Assembly (NCBI RefSeq): GCF_003697165.2
Contig: NZ_CP033092.2
Coordinates: 4,030,001 to 4,094,000, forward strand
Direction: 5' to 3'
Length of the DNA stretch: 64,000 bases
From: Escherichia coli DSM 30083 = JCM 1649 = ATCC 11775
Lineage (GTDB): Bacteria > Pseudomonadota > Gammaproteobacteria > Enterobacterales > Enterobacteriaceae
Under the pieces are notes generated by a model. The model had not been told where the DNA came from, searched no databases, and saw only the letters and a program-made list of their open reading frames with translations. The position numbers and the translations under genes were made by a program. Of this stretch, positions 29,440-39,981 are shown in pieces (within the stretch, counting starts at the first letter, position 1; each line of letters starts with the position of its first letter).

Positions 29440-31095
29440 TTAAAATGTTTCCCAGTTCTCCTCGCTATCTGCCACGGCCATTTTACGCGGCGCAGCTGGC
29501 GTCACGGTTTTTACCACAGCCGATGTTTCACGCTGCTGTTGCTGAATCCGGAACACTGCCACTGCTTCGGTCAGGCGACTGGCCTGCTCTTCCAGCGCGG
29601 CGGCGGCAGCGGCAGACTCTTCCACCAGCGCGGCGTTCTGTTGAGTTACCCGGTCCATCTCAGCAACCGCTAAGCCAACCTGATCGATACCACGGCTCTG
29701 CTCATCAGAAGCAGAAGCAATTTCGCCCATAATGTCCGTCACGCGGGTCACGGCGCTGACAATCTCCGCCATTGTTTCCCCGGCGCTTTCGACCAGCGTA
29801 GAGCCAACATCCACTTTCCCCACCGAGTCTTCAATCAGGCTTTTAATTTCACGAGCCGCCTGGGCGCTGCGCTGGGCCAGATTACGCACTTCTCCCGCGA
29901 CCACCGCAAAACCGCGCCCTTGCTCACCCGCACGCGCAGCCTCAACCGCCGCGTTCAAAGCCAGAATATTGGTCTGGAAGGCAATGCCGTCAATTACGCT
30001 GATAATATCGGCGATTTTCTGCGAACTGGTGGAGATATCGCGCATAGTCTGCACCACGTTATCTACCACTTTACCGCCGCGTTGCGCCGTTTCAGAAGCA
30101 CTTAACGCCAGATGGCTGGCCTGGCGCGCATTTTCGGCGTTCTGCTTCACCGTTGCGGTCAGTTGCTCCATGCTGGCTGCCGTCTCTTCCAGCGAAGCGG
30201 CCTGTTGCTCGGTGCGCGAAGAGAGATCGTTATTGCCGGTGGCGATTTCGCTGGCACCGCTATAGATGGCATTGGCCCCGTTGCGCACATCACCGACGGT
30301 ACGCATCAGCTCTCCCTGCATATGGCGCAAACTCTCTGCCAGTTGCCCCATCTCATTAGAGCCATCCACCTCAATCGGTTTCACCAGATCGCCGCCTGCA
30401 ATATGACGAATGCTGTCAATCAGGCGATTCATTGGCGCTACCAGCGAGGCTTTAATACCGAACCAGACGGCGAAGATGACCGCCAGTACGACGATCATCA
30501 CGCCCACCAGAATCCACATCGCCTGGCTGTAGGAGGCATTGTTATCGCTGACGGCGATATCATGGAGCCGATCGTTTTGCTCCATGTAAGCCACATACTG
30601 CTTCTCGAAACCGTCCTGATATCCCTGGGTCGGCTGATCAAAGAACTCGTTGATTTTGCCTGCACCTAACAGTTGGATCAGCTCCGCCAGCGCATTGTGA
30701 TAAATATCGTAATTACGTTTGATCTCTGCCGCTGCGGCGGTGCTCTGACGCGGGTCACGCGGCAACGCTTCGTAATCCGCCCAGTTTTTTTCCGCCTGTT
30801 TCAGCGAAATACTGGCACTCTCCATCAGCTCAGCAACGGTTGAACCGCTACCAATATTATTCTGATCCATCATGTAGCGGATACCCGCGCGGTTGAGGGT
30901 GTTACGCGTCTGCAACAACGCGACCCAGCTGCCATTCAGCGTGGATTGCTGCTGGCGAATGGTTTGTAAAACAGTGAAATTTTCTTTGTCATTCTTTAAG
31001 GCATTAAAGAACAGACCGCCTGATGTCAGTTGTAAAAGGCCAAAAACGGCCAAAACCAGCAGTAAGCTGGTCACAATTTTGATACGTTTTAACAT
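29440..31095 (-). CDS. tsr: Serine chemoreceptor Tsr
   Basis: The 551-residue methyl-accepting chemotaxis protein senses serine (also AI-2, temperature and redox). Membrane segment 1 is about residues 7-29, the periplasmic four-helix ligand domain about 30-190, membrane segment 2 about 191-212, then a HAMP domain and the long cytoplasmic coiled coil whose signalling tip contains [13 protein letters not shown] and [20 protein letters not shown]. The C-terminal NWETF pentapeptide recruits CheR and CheB. Length equals the K-12 protein. Confidence 0.98.
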   Translation of the reverse strand: MLKRIKIVTSLLLVLAVFGLLQLTSGGLFFNALKNDKENFTVLQTIRQQQSTLNGSWVALLQTRNTLNRAGIRYMMDQNNIGSGSTVAELMESASISLKQAEKNWADYEALPRDPRQSTAAAAEIKRNYDIYHNALAELIQLLGAGKINEFFDQPTQGYQDGFEKQYVAYMEQNDRLHDIAVSDNNASYSQAMWILVGVMIVVLAVIFAVWFGIKASLVAPMNRLIDSIRHIAGGDLVKPIEVDGSNEMGQLAESLRHMQGELMRTVGDVRNGANAIYSGASEIATGNNDLSSRTEQQAASLEETAASMEQLTATVKQNAENARQASHLALSASETAQRGGKVVDNVVQTMRDISTSSQKIADIISVIDGIAFQTNILALNAAVEAARAGEQGRGFAVVAGEVRNLAQRSAQAAREIKSLIEDSVGKVDVGSTLVESAGETMAEIVSAVTRVTDIMGEIASASDEQSRGIDQVGLAVAEMDRVTQQNAALVEESAAAAAALEEQASRLTEAVAVFRIQQQQRETSAVVKTVTPAAPRKMAVADSEENWETF

Positions 31096-31239
31096 GGTTT
31101 CTCTTTCCTGTGGACCGATGCAAGATTTTCGGCCTGGAAAGGAAAAACTTTATGAATATCCCGCGGAGATTACGCCGAGTGAATTTTATTCACACTCTGA
31201 ATTTAAAAAGCCATTATTTACATAAATTATTCACAATAT

Positions 31240-31265
31240 AAATATGTGATATGAATCACATATTT
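31240..31265. promoter_or_regulatory. CRP site between tsr and btsT
   Basis: TGTGATATGAATCACA (31245-31260) has both consensus half sites TGTGA and TCACA with six bases between, and the flanking ATAT/ATAT extends the symmetry. btsT is known to need CRP-cAMP; the site could also serve tsr. Confidence 0.8.
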
Positions 31266-31289
31266 ATCGTCACTTAAACGACGCCTTTG
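31264..31289 (-). promoter_or_regulatory. tsr: Candidate sigma-28 promoter of tsr
   Basis: On the tsr strand GACGATAA is one base off the flagellar -10 box GCCGATAA, and CAAAGGCG resembles the -35 box, with a 10-bp spacer that is one short of ideal. It lies about 170 bp before the start codon. The call rests mainly on the -10 match. Confidence 0.4.
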
Positions 31290-31308
31290 CCGCTCAACCG
31301 CAAAACTG

Positions 31309-31337
31309 ACCGCTTACATCCCTAAAATAACCACTCA
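31309..31337 (+). promoter_or_regulatory. BtsR-binding site before btsT
   Basis: ACCGCTTA and ACCACTCA are separated by exactly 13 bp, matching the BtsR direct-repeat motif ACC(G/A)CT(C/T)A-N13-repeat. BtsS/BtsR is the extracellular-pyruvate-sensing two-component system whose main target is btsT. Confidence 0.9.
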
Positions 31338-31472
31338 GTTATTTACCTTACTTTACGCGCGCGTAACTCTGGCAACATCACTACAGGATAGCGGTCAATT
31401 TACCTCCTCAAACGCAACGCAAACCTAGAACGGCTTCGGCCAACTATTAATCAATACATGCCAGGTTTTACT

Positions 31473-33623
31473 ATGGATACTAAAAAGATATTCAAGCACA
31501 TACCCTGGGTGATTCTCGGAATCATCGGTGCATTCTGCCTCGCGGTAGTTGCATTACGTCGGGGGGAGCACATCAGCGCCCTGTGGATCGTGGTCGCCTC
31601 TGTATCGGTGTATCTGGTGGCGTATCGCTACTACAGTCTGTACATCGCCCAGAAGGTGATGAAACTCGACCCCACGCGCGCGACGCCTGCGGTTATTAAC
31701 AACGACGGTCTGAACTACGTTCCGACCAACCGTTACGTGTTGTTTGGTCACCACTTCGCCGCTATCGCCGGTGCTGGTCCGCTGGTGGGTCCGGTTCTCG
31801 CCGCGCAGATGGGCTACCTGCCTGGCACGCTGTGGCTGCTGGCGGGGGTCGTGCTGGCCGGTGCGGTTCAGGACTTTATGGTGCTGTTTATCTCCTCTCG
31901 CCGTAATGGCGCATCTCTTGGTGAGATGATCAAAGAAGAGATGGGACCAGTACCGGGGACTATCGCGCTGTTTGGCTGTTTCTTAATCATGATCATCATC
32001 CTCGCCGTCCTGGCGCTGATTGTGGTTAAAGCCCTGGCCGAAAGTCCGTGGGGTGTCTTCACCGTTTGCTCAACCGTACCGATTGCGCTGTTTATGGGTA
32101 TCTACATGCGCTTTATTCGTCCGGGGCGTGTGGGTGAAGTCTCTGTCATTGGTATCGTGCTGCTGGTTGCCTCTATCTACTTCGGTGGCGTGATTGCTCA
32201 CGATCCGTACTGGGGTCCGGCACTGACCTTTAAAGACACCACCATTACCTTCGCGCTGATTGGCTATGCGTTTGTTTCCGCACTGCTGCCAGTGTGGCTG
32301 ATCCTCGCACCGCGCGACTATCTGGCAACCTTCCTGAAAATCGGCGTTATCGTCGGCCTGGCGCTGGGTATCGTGGTGCTGAACCCGGAACTGAAAATGC
32401 CTGCCATGACCCAGTACATTGACGGTACTGGCCCGCTGTGGAAAGGCGCTCTGTTCCCGTTCCTGTTCATCACCATCGCCTGTGGTGCGGTATCTGGCTT
32501 CCACGCGCTGATCTCTTCCGGTACGACGCCAAAACTGCTGGCTAATGAAACCGACGCGCGTTTCATCGGCTACGGCGCAATGCTGATGGAGTCCTTCGTG
32601 GCGATTATGGCGCTGGTTGCTGCGTCCATCATCGAACCGGGTCTTTACTTCGCGATGAACACCCCGCCTGCTGGCCTTGGCATCACCATGCCTAACCTGC
32701 ATGAAATGGGTGGCGAGAACGCGCCGATCATCATGGCGCAGCTGAAAGACGTTACCGCACACGCGGCAGCGACCGTCAGCTCCTGGGGCTTCGTGATTTC
32801 GCCAGAGCAGATCCTGCAAACCGCGAAAGACATTGGTGAGCCTTCTGTCCTGAACCGTGCAGGTGGCGCGCCGACGCTGGCGGTAGGTATCGCGCACGTG
32901 TTCCACAAAGTGCTGCCGATGGCTGACATGGGCTTCTGGTATCACTTCGGTATTCTGTTCGAAGCCCTGTTCATCCTGACCGCGCTGGATGCGGGTACCC
33001 GTTCTGGCCGCTTTATGCTGCAAGACCTGCTGGGTAACTTTATCCCGTTCCTGAAAAAAACCGACTCTCTGGTTGCCGGTATCATTGGTACTGCGGGCTG
33101 TGTGGGTCTGTGGGGCTACCTGCTGTATCAGGGCGTGGTCGATCCGCTGGGCGGCGTTAAGAGCCTGTGGCCGCTGTTCGGTATCTCCAACCAGATGCTG
33201 GCAGCCGTAGCGCTGGTACTGGGCACCGTTGTGCTGATTAAGATGAAGCGCACCCAATACATCTGGGTAACTGTTGTTCCGGCTGTATGGCTGCTTATCT
33301 GCACCACCTGGGCGCTGGGCCTGAAACTGTTCAGCACCAACCCGCAGATGGAAGGCTTCTTCTACATGGCAAGCCAGTACAAAGAGAAGATTGCTAACGG
33401 TACTGACCTGACGGCGCAGCAGATTGCCAATATGAACCACATCGTTGTGAACAACTACACCAACGCAGGTCTGAGTATTCTGTTCCTGATTGTGGTGTAC
33501 AGCATCATCTTCTACGGTTTCAAAACCTGGCTTGCGGTGCGTAACAGCGACAAACGTACTGACAAAGAAACACCGTACGTTCCAATCCCGGAAGGCGGCG
33601 TGAAGATCTCTTCGCACCACTAA
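31473..33623 (+). CDS. btsT: Pyruvate/H+ symporter BtsT (CstA family)
   Basis: The 716-residue inner-membrane protein takes up pyruvate. The start MDTKKIFKHIPWVILG at 31473 gives the E. coli length. Around 18 hydrophobic segments fill most of the chain, with the CstA-family motifs FGHHFAAIAGAGPLVGPVLA near residue 90 and GVAxGFHALISSGTTPK-type segment (here GAVSGFHALISSGTTPK) near 340. The BtsR site and CRP site upstream explain its induction by pyruvate under nutrient limitation. It is followed by a strong terminator, then yjiX. Confidence 0.97.
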   Translation: MDTKKIFKHIPWVILGIIGAFCLAVVALRRGEHISALWIVVASVSVYLVAYRYYSLYIAQKVMKLDPTRATPAVINNDGLNYVPTNRYVLFGHHFAAIAGAGPLVGPVLAAQMGYLPGTLWLLAGVVLAGAVQDFMVLFISSRRNGASLGEMIKEEMGPVPGTIALFGCFLIMIIILAVLALIVVKALAESPWGVFTVCSTVPIALFMGIYMRFIRPGRVGEVSVIGIVLLVASIYFGGVIAHDPYWGPALTFKDTTITFALIGYAFVSALLPVWLILAPRDYLATFLKIGVIVGLALGIVVLNPELKMPAMTQYIDGTGPLWKGALFPFLFITIACGAVSGFHALISSGTTPKLLANETDARFIGYGAMLMESFVAIMALVAASIIEPGLYFAMNTPPAGLGITMPNLHEMGGENAPIIMAQLKDVTAHAAATVSSWGFVISPEQILQTAKDIGEPSVLNRAGGAPTLAVGIAHVFHKVLPMADMGFWYHFGILFEALFILTALDAGTRSGRFMLQDLLGNFIPFLKKTDSLVAGIIGTAGCVGLWGYLLYQGVVDPLGGVKSLWPLFGISNQMLAAVALVLGTVVLIKMKRTQYIWVTVVPAVWLLICTTWALGLKLFSTNPQMEGFFYMASQYKEKIANGTDLTAQQIANMNHIVVNNYTNAGLSILFLIVVYSIIFYGFKTWLAVRNSDKRTDKETPYVPIPEGGVKISSHH

Positions 33624-33631
33624 CCGTGTTT

Positions 33632-33656
33632 AGCCCCGCTTCGGCGGGGCTTTGTT
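33632..33656 (+). terminator. Terminator after btsT
   Basis: AGCCCCGC-TTCG-GCGGGGCT is an eight-pair stem with a TTCG tetraloop followed by TTGTTCTT. It ends 17 bp before yjiX, so yjiX-yjiA expression depends on read-through or a promoter I cannot see. Confidence 0.85.
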
Positions 33657-33672
33657 CTTATCAGAGTGAACT

Positions 33673-33876
33673 ATGTTTGGTAACTTAGGACAGGCAAAAA
33701 AATATCTCGGCCAGGCGGCGAAGATGTTGATTGGCATTCCAGACTACGACAACTACGTCGAGCATATGAAGACCAACCATCCCGACAAGCCGTACATGAG
33801 CTATGAAGAATTCTTCCGCGAACGCCAGAACGCGCGCTACGGCGGCGATGGTAAAGGCGGTATGCGCTGTTGTTAA
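33673..33876 (+). CDS. yjiX: Small protein YjiX (YbdD/YjiX family)
   Basis: The 67-residue protein belongs to the DUF466 family. It has the family pattern [18 protein letters not shown] and [17 protein letters not shown] and ends in GGMRCC. Family members nearly always follow a CstA-type transporter gene, here btsT, as ybdD follows cstA. Function is not established; a link to transporter assembly or activity is a fair inference. Confidence 0.93.
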
Positions 33877-33886
33877 TGGAGAGAGC

Positions 33887-34843
33887 ATGAACCCGATTGC
33901 AGTTACCCTACTCACCGGTTTTTTAGGCGCAGGAAAAACCACCCTGCTGCGCCATATTCTTAACGAACAGCACGGCTACAAGATTGCCGTGATTGAAAAC
34001 GAATTCGGCGAAGTCTCTGTTGATGATCAACTGATTGGCGACCGCGCCACGCAGATCAAAACGCTGACCAACGGCTGCATCTGCTGTTCGCGCTCCAACG
34101 AGCTGGAGGACGCGCTACTCGACCTGCTGGACAATCTCGACAAGGGCAATATTCAGTTCGACCGTCTGGTCATTGAATGCACCGGTATGGCCGATCCCGG
34201 CCCGATTATTCAGACCTTTTTCTCCCATGAGATTTTATGCCAGCGCTACCTGCTGGATGGCGTGATTGCGCTGGTGGATGCGGTACATGCCGATGAGCAG
34301 ATGAACCAGTTCACCATCGCCCAGTCCCAGGTGGGCTACGCTGACCGTATTCTGCTGACTAAAACCGACGTCGCAGGCGAAGTAGAGAAACTGCGTGAAC
34401 GCCTGGCGCGCATCAACGCCCGCGCACCGGTCTACACCGTCACCCACGGTGACATCGACCTGGGCCTGTTGTTCAACACCAACGGTTTTATGCTGGAAGA
34501 AAACGTCGTCAGCACCAAACCGCGTTTCCACTTTATCGCGGATAAACAAAACGATATTTCGTCGATTGTGGTGGAACTGGATTACCCGGTAGATATCAGC
34601 GAAGTTTCCCGCGTGATGGAAAACCTGCTGCTGGAATCGGCAGATAAACTGCTGCGTTACAAAGGGATGCTGTGGATTGACGGCGAACCTAACCGCCTGC
34701 TGTTCCAGGGCGTCCAGCGCCTCTACAGCGCCGACTGGGACAGGCCATGGGGCGATGAAAAACCGCATAGCACCATGGTGTTTATCGGGATTCAGCTGCC
34801 GGAGGATAAGATTCGGGCGGCGTTTGCTGGGTTGAGGAAGTAA
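33887..34843 (+). CDS. yjiA: G3E-family GTPase YjiA
   Basis: The 318-residue COG0523 protein is a metal-binding P-loop GTPase of the HypB/UreG/CobW group. LLTGFLGAGKTTLL is Walker A (residues 8-21), NGCICC is the GCxCC metal-binding motif (near 64-67), ECTGMADP is Walker B-like, and LTKTD gives base specificity. The C-terminal CobW domain starts near residue 220. The start MNPIAVTLL follows GGAGAG and lies 10 bp after yjiX. Its target metalloprotein is not known. Confidence 0.95.
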   Translation: MNPIAVTLLTGFLGAGKTTLLRHILNEQHGYKIAVIENEFGEVSVDDQLIGDRATQIKTLTNGCICCSRSNELEDALLDLLDNLDKGNIQFDRLVIECTGMADPGPIIQTFFSHEILCQRYLLDGVIALVDAVHADEQMNQFTIAQSQVGYADRILLTKTDVAGEVEKLRERLARINARAPVYTVTHGDIDLGLLFNTNGFMLEENVVSTKPRFHFIADKQNDISSIVVELDYPVDISEVSRVMENLLLESADKLLRYKGMLWIDGEPNRLLFQGVQRLYSADWDRPWGDEKPHSTMVFIGIQLPEDKIRAAFAGLRK

Positions 34844-34861
34844 TTTTGGATGATGGATGAT

Positions 34862-34886
34862 GGCCGCCATGTGGCGGCCTGAATTA
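34862..34886 (+). terminator. Terminator between yjiA and brnA
   Basis: GGCCGCC-ATGT-GGCGGCC is a compact stem followed by TGAATTATTTTTTG on the plus strand. The T run overlaps the last codons of convergent brnA, whose stop is at 34884. Confidence 0.8.
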
Positions 34887-35186
34887 TTTTTTGTTCTGAT
34901 CGCGCAGCATCGCTTCACGTAAAATTGCGTTCAGGCGAGTTTGATAGCCTTTACCAGGTCGCTTCAGCCATTCCATCACATCAGCATCAATACGCACCGA
35001 AGCCTGGGTTTTCAATGGCCGATAAAACTTACCGCGTTCTGCGTTAGACCATTGCTCATCGCTGGAAGGTGGGATATCGCTGTAATCAATCTCTTCGTCG
35101 GATTTATTCGCCAGCGCCTTCAATTCGGCCTCATGCTGCACATCGAGTGTAGAGGAGGTCCCTCGTTTATGTTTAACCATGCTCAT
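34884..35186 (-). CDS. brnA: BrnA antitoxin
   Basis: The 100-residue protein has an acidic, flexible N-terminal half that should wrap the toxin and a C-terminal ribbon-helix-helix-like DNA-binding part (KTQASVRIDADVMEWLKRPG then YQTRLNAILREAML), as in BrnA antitoxins. The start MSMVKHKRGTSS at 35186 overlaps the end of brnT by 14 bp; GAGGAG precedes it on its strand. BrnA neutralises the RNase BrnT and represses their promoter. The toxin gene comes first, as usual for brnTA. Confidence 0.88.
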   Translation of the reverse strand: MSMVKHKRGTSSTLDVQHEAELKALANKSDEEIDYSDIPPSSDEQWSNAERGKFYRPLKTQASVRIDADVMEWLKRPGKGYQTRLNAILREAMLRDQNKK

Positions 35187-35460
35187 AGCGACTCCTCTCT
35201 TTACGATCTGCTTTTCGTGCACTGATGATTCGAATAATTTCATTTCCGCTTTCGAAACGGATGGTATGCGCAACCAGAATAACCACGATACCGTGAACCA
35301 CGCCGATAGTCTGCCAGCGATACTCACCGTTTTCTATGCGATCTTGCTGTGACAAATGTTGTGGATCATCAAACACCAACACCGCATCTTCAAAGCGGAT
35401 GCCATGTTTCACCCGATTACTTTTGGCCTTGTTTGCATCCCATTCAAACTCCATTGGCAT
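35173..35460 (-). CDS. brnT: BrnT ribonuclease toxin
   Basis: The protein is about 93-95 residues. EFEWDANKAKSNRVKHGIRFEDAVLVF is the typical BrnT N-terminus, and the C-terminal RIISARKADRKERSRYEHG contains the conserved R-x-I-S-x-R-x-A core. BrnT has a RelE-like fold and cleaves RNA. Three ATGs lie close together (35469, 35460, 35454); AGGG sits nine bases before the 35460 ATG, so I chose that. It forms an operon with brnA and sits at the left edge of the restriction island. K-12, as remembered, lacks it. Confidence 0.88.
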   Translation of the reverse strand: MPMEFEWDANKAKSNRVKHGIRFEDAVLVFDDPQHLSQQDRIENGEYRWQTIGVVHGIVVILVAHTIRFESGNEIIRIISARKADRKERSRYEHG

Positions 35461-35475
35461 AGTTGCCATCCCTAA

Positions 35476-35501
35476 TTGTATATACAAAAATGTATCTACA
35501 A
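35476..35501. promoter_or_regulatory. Candidate BrnA operator
   Basis: TTGTATATACAA is a perfect 12-bp palindrome, followed after three bases by the near-copy TGTATCTACAA. It lies 16 bp before the chosen brnT start, where a ribbon-helix-helix autorepressor would bind. Role inferred. Confidence 0.6.
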
Positions 35502-35656
35502 TTATTCTGCAATTATAGCGTTGATGTTGGAAATAGCATCACGTTTTGGATAATCAACCATGAAATTGACAATGAGTAAGTTGGACTTGATTCATCCAAT
35601 AGAATTTCTCGCCTGACATGGCACACTAAACACCTCGCTGTCGTTAAGGGATTACC

Positions 35657-36823
35657 GTGAAAAACTATAAAGTTATTACCCCGCTTTTTCCTACCTATGC
35701 ACAGGTTAAAGCTATGATGAAAGCCGTCTCAGGCTATTCCCTGAAAGCGGTACGCAATATGATTACCGCCATTCACGAGCAAACCGGTACGCCGCAAAAA
35801 CCCGTTGACTGGTCGGAACCCGACCTGTGGATCAGCGAGCGCTTAACGGGTGAAGATGCCGACATCGCCCGTCGTATTTGGGATACCGATAATCACATCT
35901 TGAACCCGCGCCACAGCTACGGCTGCTACTTATTCCTCAACTATCCCCAGTTTGATCTGATGGAAAGCACACCAGATGATACCTGGCAGCCCACCTCGCA
36001 CGGGCAAAAATTCCTGCAAGATGACGAAAAAACGCTGCGTTCACTGGACGATCAGGAAGGCATTCTGCAACTTCTTGAACTATTAGCTGGCCGCGAAATG
36101 TCGCGCCGCGCCGATTTATTGCCGGAATGGCAGGCCTTTTTGCATCAGCATTCGAAATTCGCGTCTGCAAGTTCAGTGAAAAGCACGCTCTACTCCCGTC
36201 TCTATAACCTTATCGACCGTGACATGGTTAACCGTGAAGGCATGAGCTATCGCATCACCGATACCGGGCGCGCCTGACTTGGAAAAGCGTTGCCTGCACG
36301 AAAAAGCGATCCGCGTAAAGAGCTGTTGGAAGCGGTAAAACGCTATAACGAACAGCAAAAAGAGCTGCTGCGCGAACAAATCAGCACGATGAACCCGTAC
36401 AAATTTGAACAACTGGTCGGTCAATTACTGGAAGCAATGGGCTACGAGCAGGTCGAAGTGACCAAAGCCTCTGGCGATAAAGGCGTGGACGTGATTGGTC
36501 AGGTGCAGGTCGGCATCACCACCATTACAGAAGTGGTGCAGGTCAAAAGAATGCAGAACACTATCACTCGCCCGTATATCGACCAGTTGCGCGGGGCGTT
36601 GCCTTACCACAAAGCCATTCGCGGTACGCTCATCACCACCGGGAAATTTGCGGCGAAATGTGCAGAAGCGGCGCTCTTTCCGGGTGCCGCGCCCATTACG
36701 CTTATCGACGGCGATCGTTTACTGGAACTGTTAATCGAAAATAACGTCGGCATTCGCCGCAGCAATGCAGTGGAATTGCTGGATGTAGATTTGCAGTTGT
36801 TTGATGAGCTGGAGATGGATTAA
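35657..36823 (+). pseudogene. mrr: Mrr-like type IV restriction endonuclease, split by in-frame TGA
   Basis: Two open frames (35657-36277 and 36290-36823) are in the same reading frame, separated only by TGA at 36275-36277 and four sense codons. Together they make about 388 residues: an N-terminal winged-helix Mrr_N-like part (about 130-205, ending YRITDTGRA) and a C-terminal PD-(D/E)xK nuclease domain. The nuclease motifs are intact: PYKFEQLVGQLLEAMGY, ASGDKGVDVIG (catalytic Asp) and EVVQVKR (Q-x-K). So one nonsense change (for example TGG to TGA) breaks an otherwise complete gene. A TTG at 36290, with GGAAAA just before it, could allow restart of the nuclease half. Mrr enzymes cut methylated DNA. 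It is unlike K-12 Mrr in its N-terminus, so the symbol means family only. A sequencing error cannot be excluded. Confidence 0.8.
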
Positions 36824-36886
36824 AGGGCGAAATCCGCCGCCTCAACCATTACAATAGCGACCCAATTTATCTGAACAGAGTTCATC

Positions 36887-38495
<1,609 letters not shown>

Positions 38496-38506
<11 letters not shown>

Positions 38507-39887
38507 TGGCTTCAAGTTACCTCTAGGATGGAATTGTAAAAAACTGGTTGATTGTACAAAGGAGGGAAATATCTCTTATGGTATTGTTCAACCAGGTCAG
38601 CATCAAGAAGATGGCATTGGTATTATTCGTGTAAATAATATACAAAATGGAAATATTTACATAGACGATGTTCTGAAGGTTTCTCATGAAATAGAAAGTA
38701 AATTTGCCAAAACTAGGTTAGAAGGAGGAGAAGTACTTTTAACACTAGTGGGTTCCACTGGAATTAGCGCCATTACAACTAAAGCACTACAGGGATGGAA
38801 TGTTGCTCGTGCCGTAGCCGTAATTAAGCCATGCGATGAAATAAGTGCAGAGTGGATACATATTTGCCTCCAATCACCTTTTACAAAATATTTTTTGGAT
38901 TCCAGAGCTAATACTACTGTTCAGAAAACTCTCAATCTCAAAGACGTGAAAGAAATTCCATTACCAATTCCTCCACATGAGGAAAGAGTAAGTCTTGAGA
39001 AAATTTACTTCAATTTTGAGAATAGAATAAACTTAAATATAAAAATTAATAAAATCCTAGAAGAAATGTCACAAAACCTGTTCAAATCCTGGTTTGTAGA
39101 TTTTGATCCGGTGGTTGATAACGCTCTGGATGCAGGAAACCCAATTCCGGAAGCCCTGCAATCTCGCGCCGAATTGCGTCAAAAAGTACGTAATAGTGCA
39201 GATTTTAAACCGCTTCCGGCGGAAATCCGCTCGCTTTTCCCAAGTGAATTTGAAGAAACGGAGTTGGGTTGGATGCCAAAGGGATGGCAAATTAAATCAT
39301 TAGATCATATTGCTAATTTCCAGAATGGTTTGGCTTTACAAAAATTTAGGCCGAAGAATATGGAGGATGATTATTTACCTGTATTAAAAATAGCAGATCT
39401 CCGAGCAGGACAAATAACTAATGACGAACGAGCAAGAACTGATATTTCTGATAGTTGTAAGGTGTATGACGGCGATATGATTTTCTCATGGTCGGGGACT
39501 TTGATGATCGATATTTGGACTGGTGGGAATGCTGCATTAAATCAGCATTTATATAAGGTCACATCAAAAAAATACCCACAATCTTTTTATTTTATGTGGA
39601 CAATACAGCATCTTTCAAGATTTCAACATATTGCAGAGGCAAAAGCGGTAACAATGGGGCACATCAAAAAAGGAGATTTAAGTAACTCTTTCTGTCTAAT
39701 TCCTACTTCATCGTTGATTACTAAATATGATAATATCGTTGGAGGATATTTAGCGAAGATTAAAAATCAAAGATTGTTAAATAACCAAATGACCGCCCTA
39801 CGCGACACCCTGCTCCCGAAACTCATCTCCGGCGAGCTATCCCTGGACGATATTCCGGATCTCAACACCGATACAGAAGCTGCATAA
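38496..39887 (+). CDS. hsdS: Type I specificity subunit HsdS
   Basis: The 463-residue protein sets DNA target choice. Target-recognition domain 1 is about residues 5-180, then a conserved helical spacer (about 185-260: QNLFKSWFVDFDPVVDNALD...), target-recognition domain 2 (about 262-420), and the distal conserved helix ending LRDTLLPKLISGELSLDD. Each recognition domain opens with a similar phrase, LPLGWNCKKL and LGWMPKGWQIKSL. The recognition domains are clearly AT-rich while the spacer and ends are GC-richer like hsdM, the known mosaic pattern of hsdS exchange. The recognised sequence cannot be predicted here. Confidence 0.94.
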
Positions 39888-39895
39888 CGCATTTT

Positions 39896-39915
39896 GCCCC
39901 TGTAAAATCAGGGGC
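39896..39915 (+). terminator. Hairpin between hsdS and hsdR
   Basis: GCCCCTG-TAAAAT-CAGGGGC is a seven-pair stem with a short TTTCT tail, nine bases after the hsdS stop. It may lower hsdR expression relative to hsdM/S, which would help delay restriction. Confidence 0.6.
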
Positions 39916-39981
39916 TTTCTGGTAAGGTTTTCTACTGATACGGGAATGCTTACCAGAAATTAGCCAGGGTTGGAGCGCGAT

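Noticed and set aside
32070..33620. 516-codon open frame on the minus strand
   Set aside because: It is fully antisense to btsT and rich in Arg, His and Gln, as expected for a shadow of a membrane protein gene.
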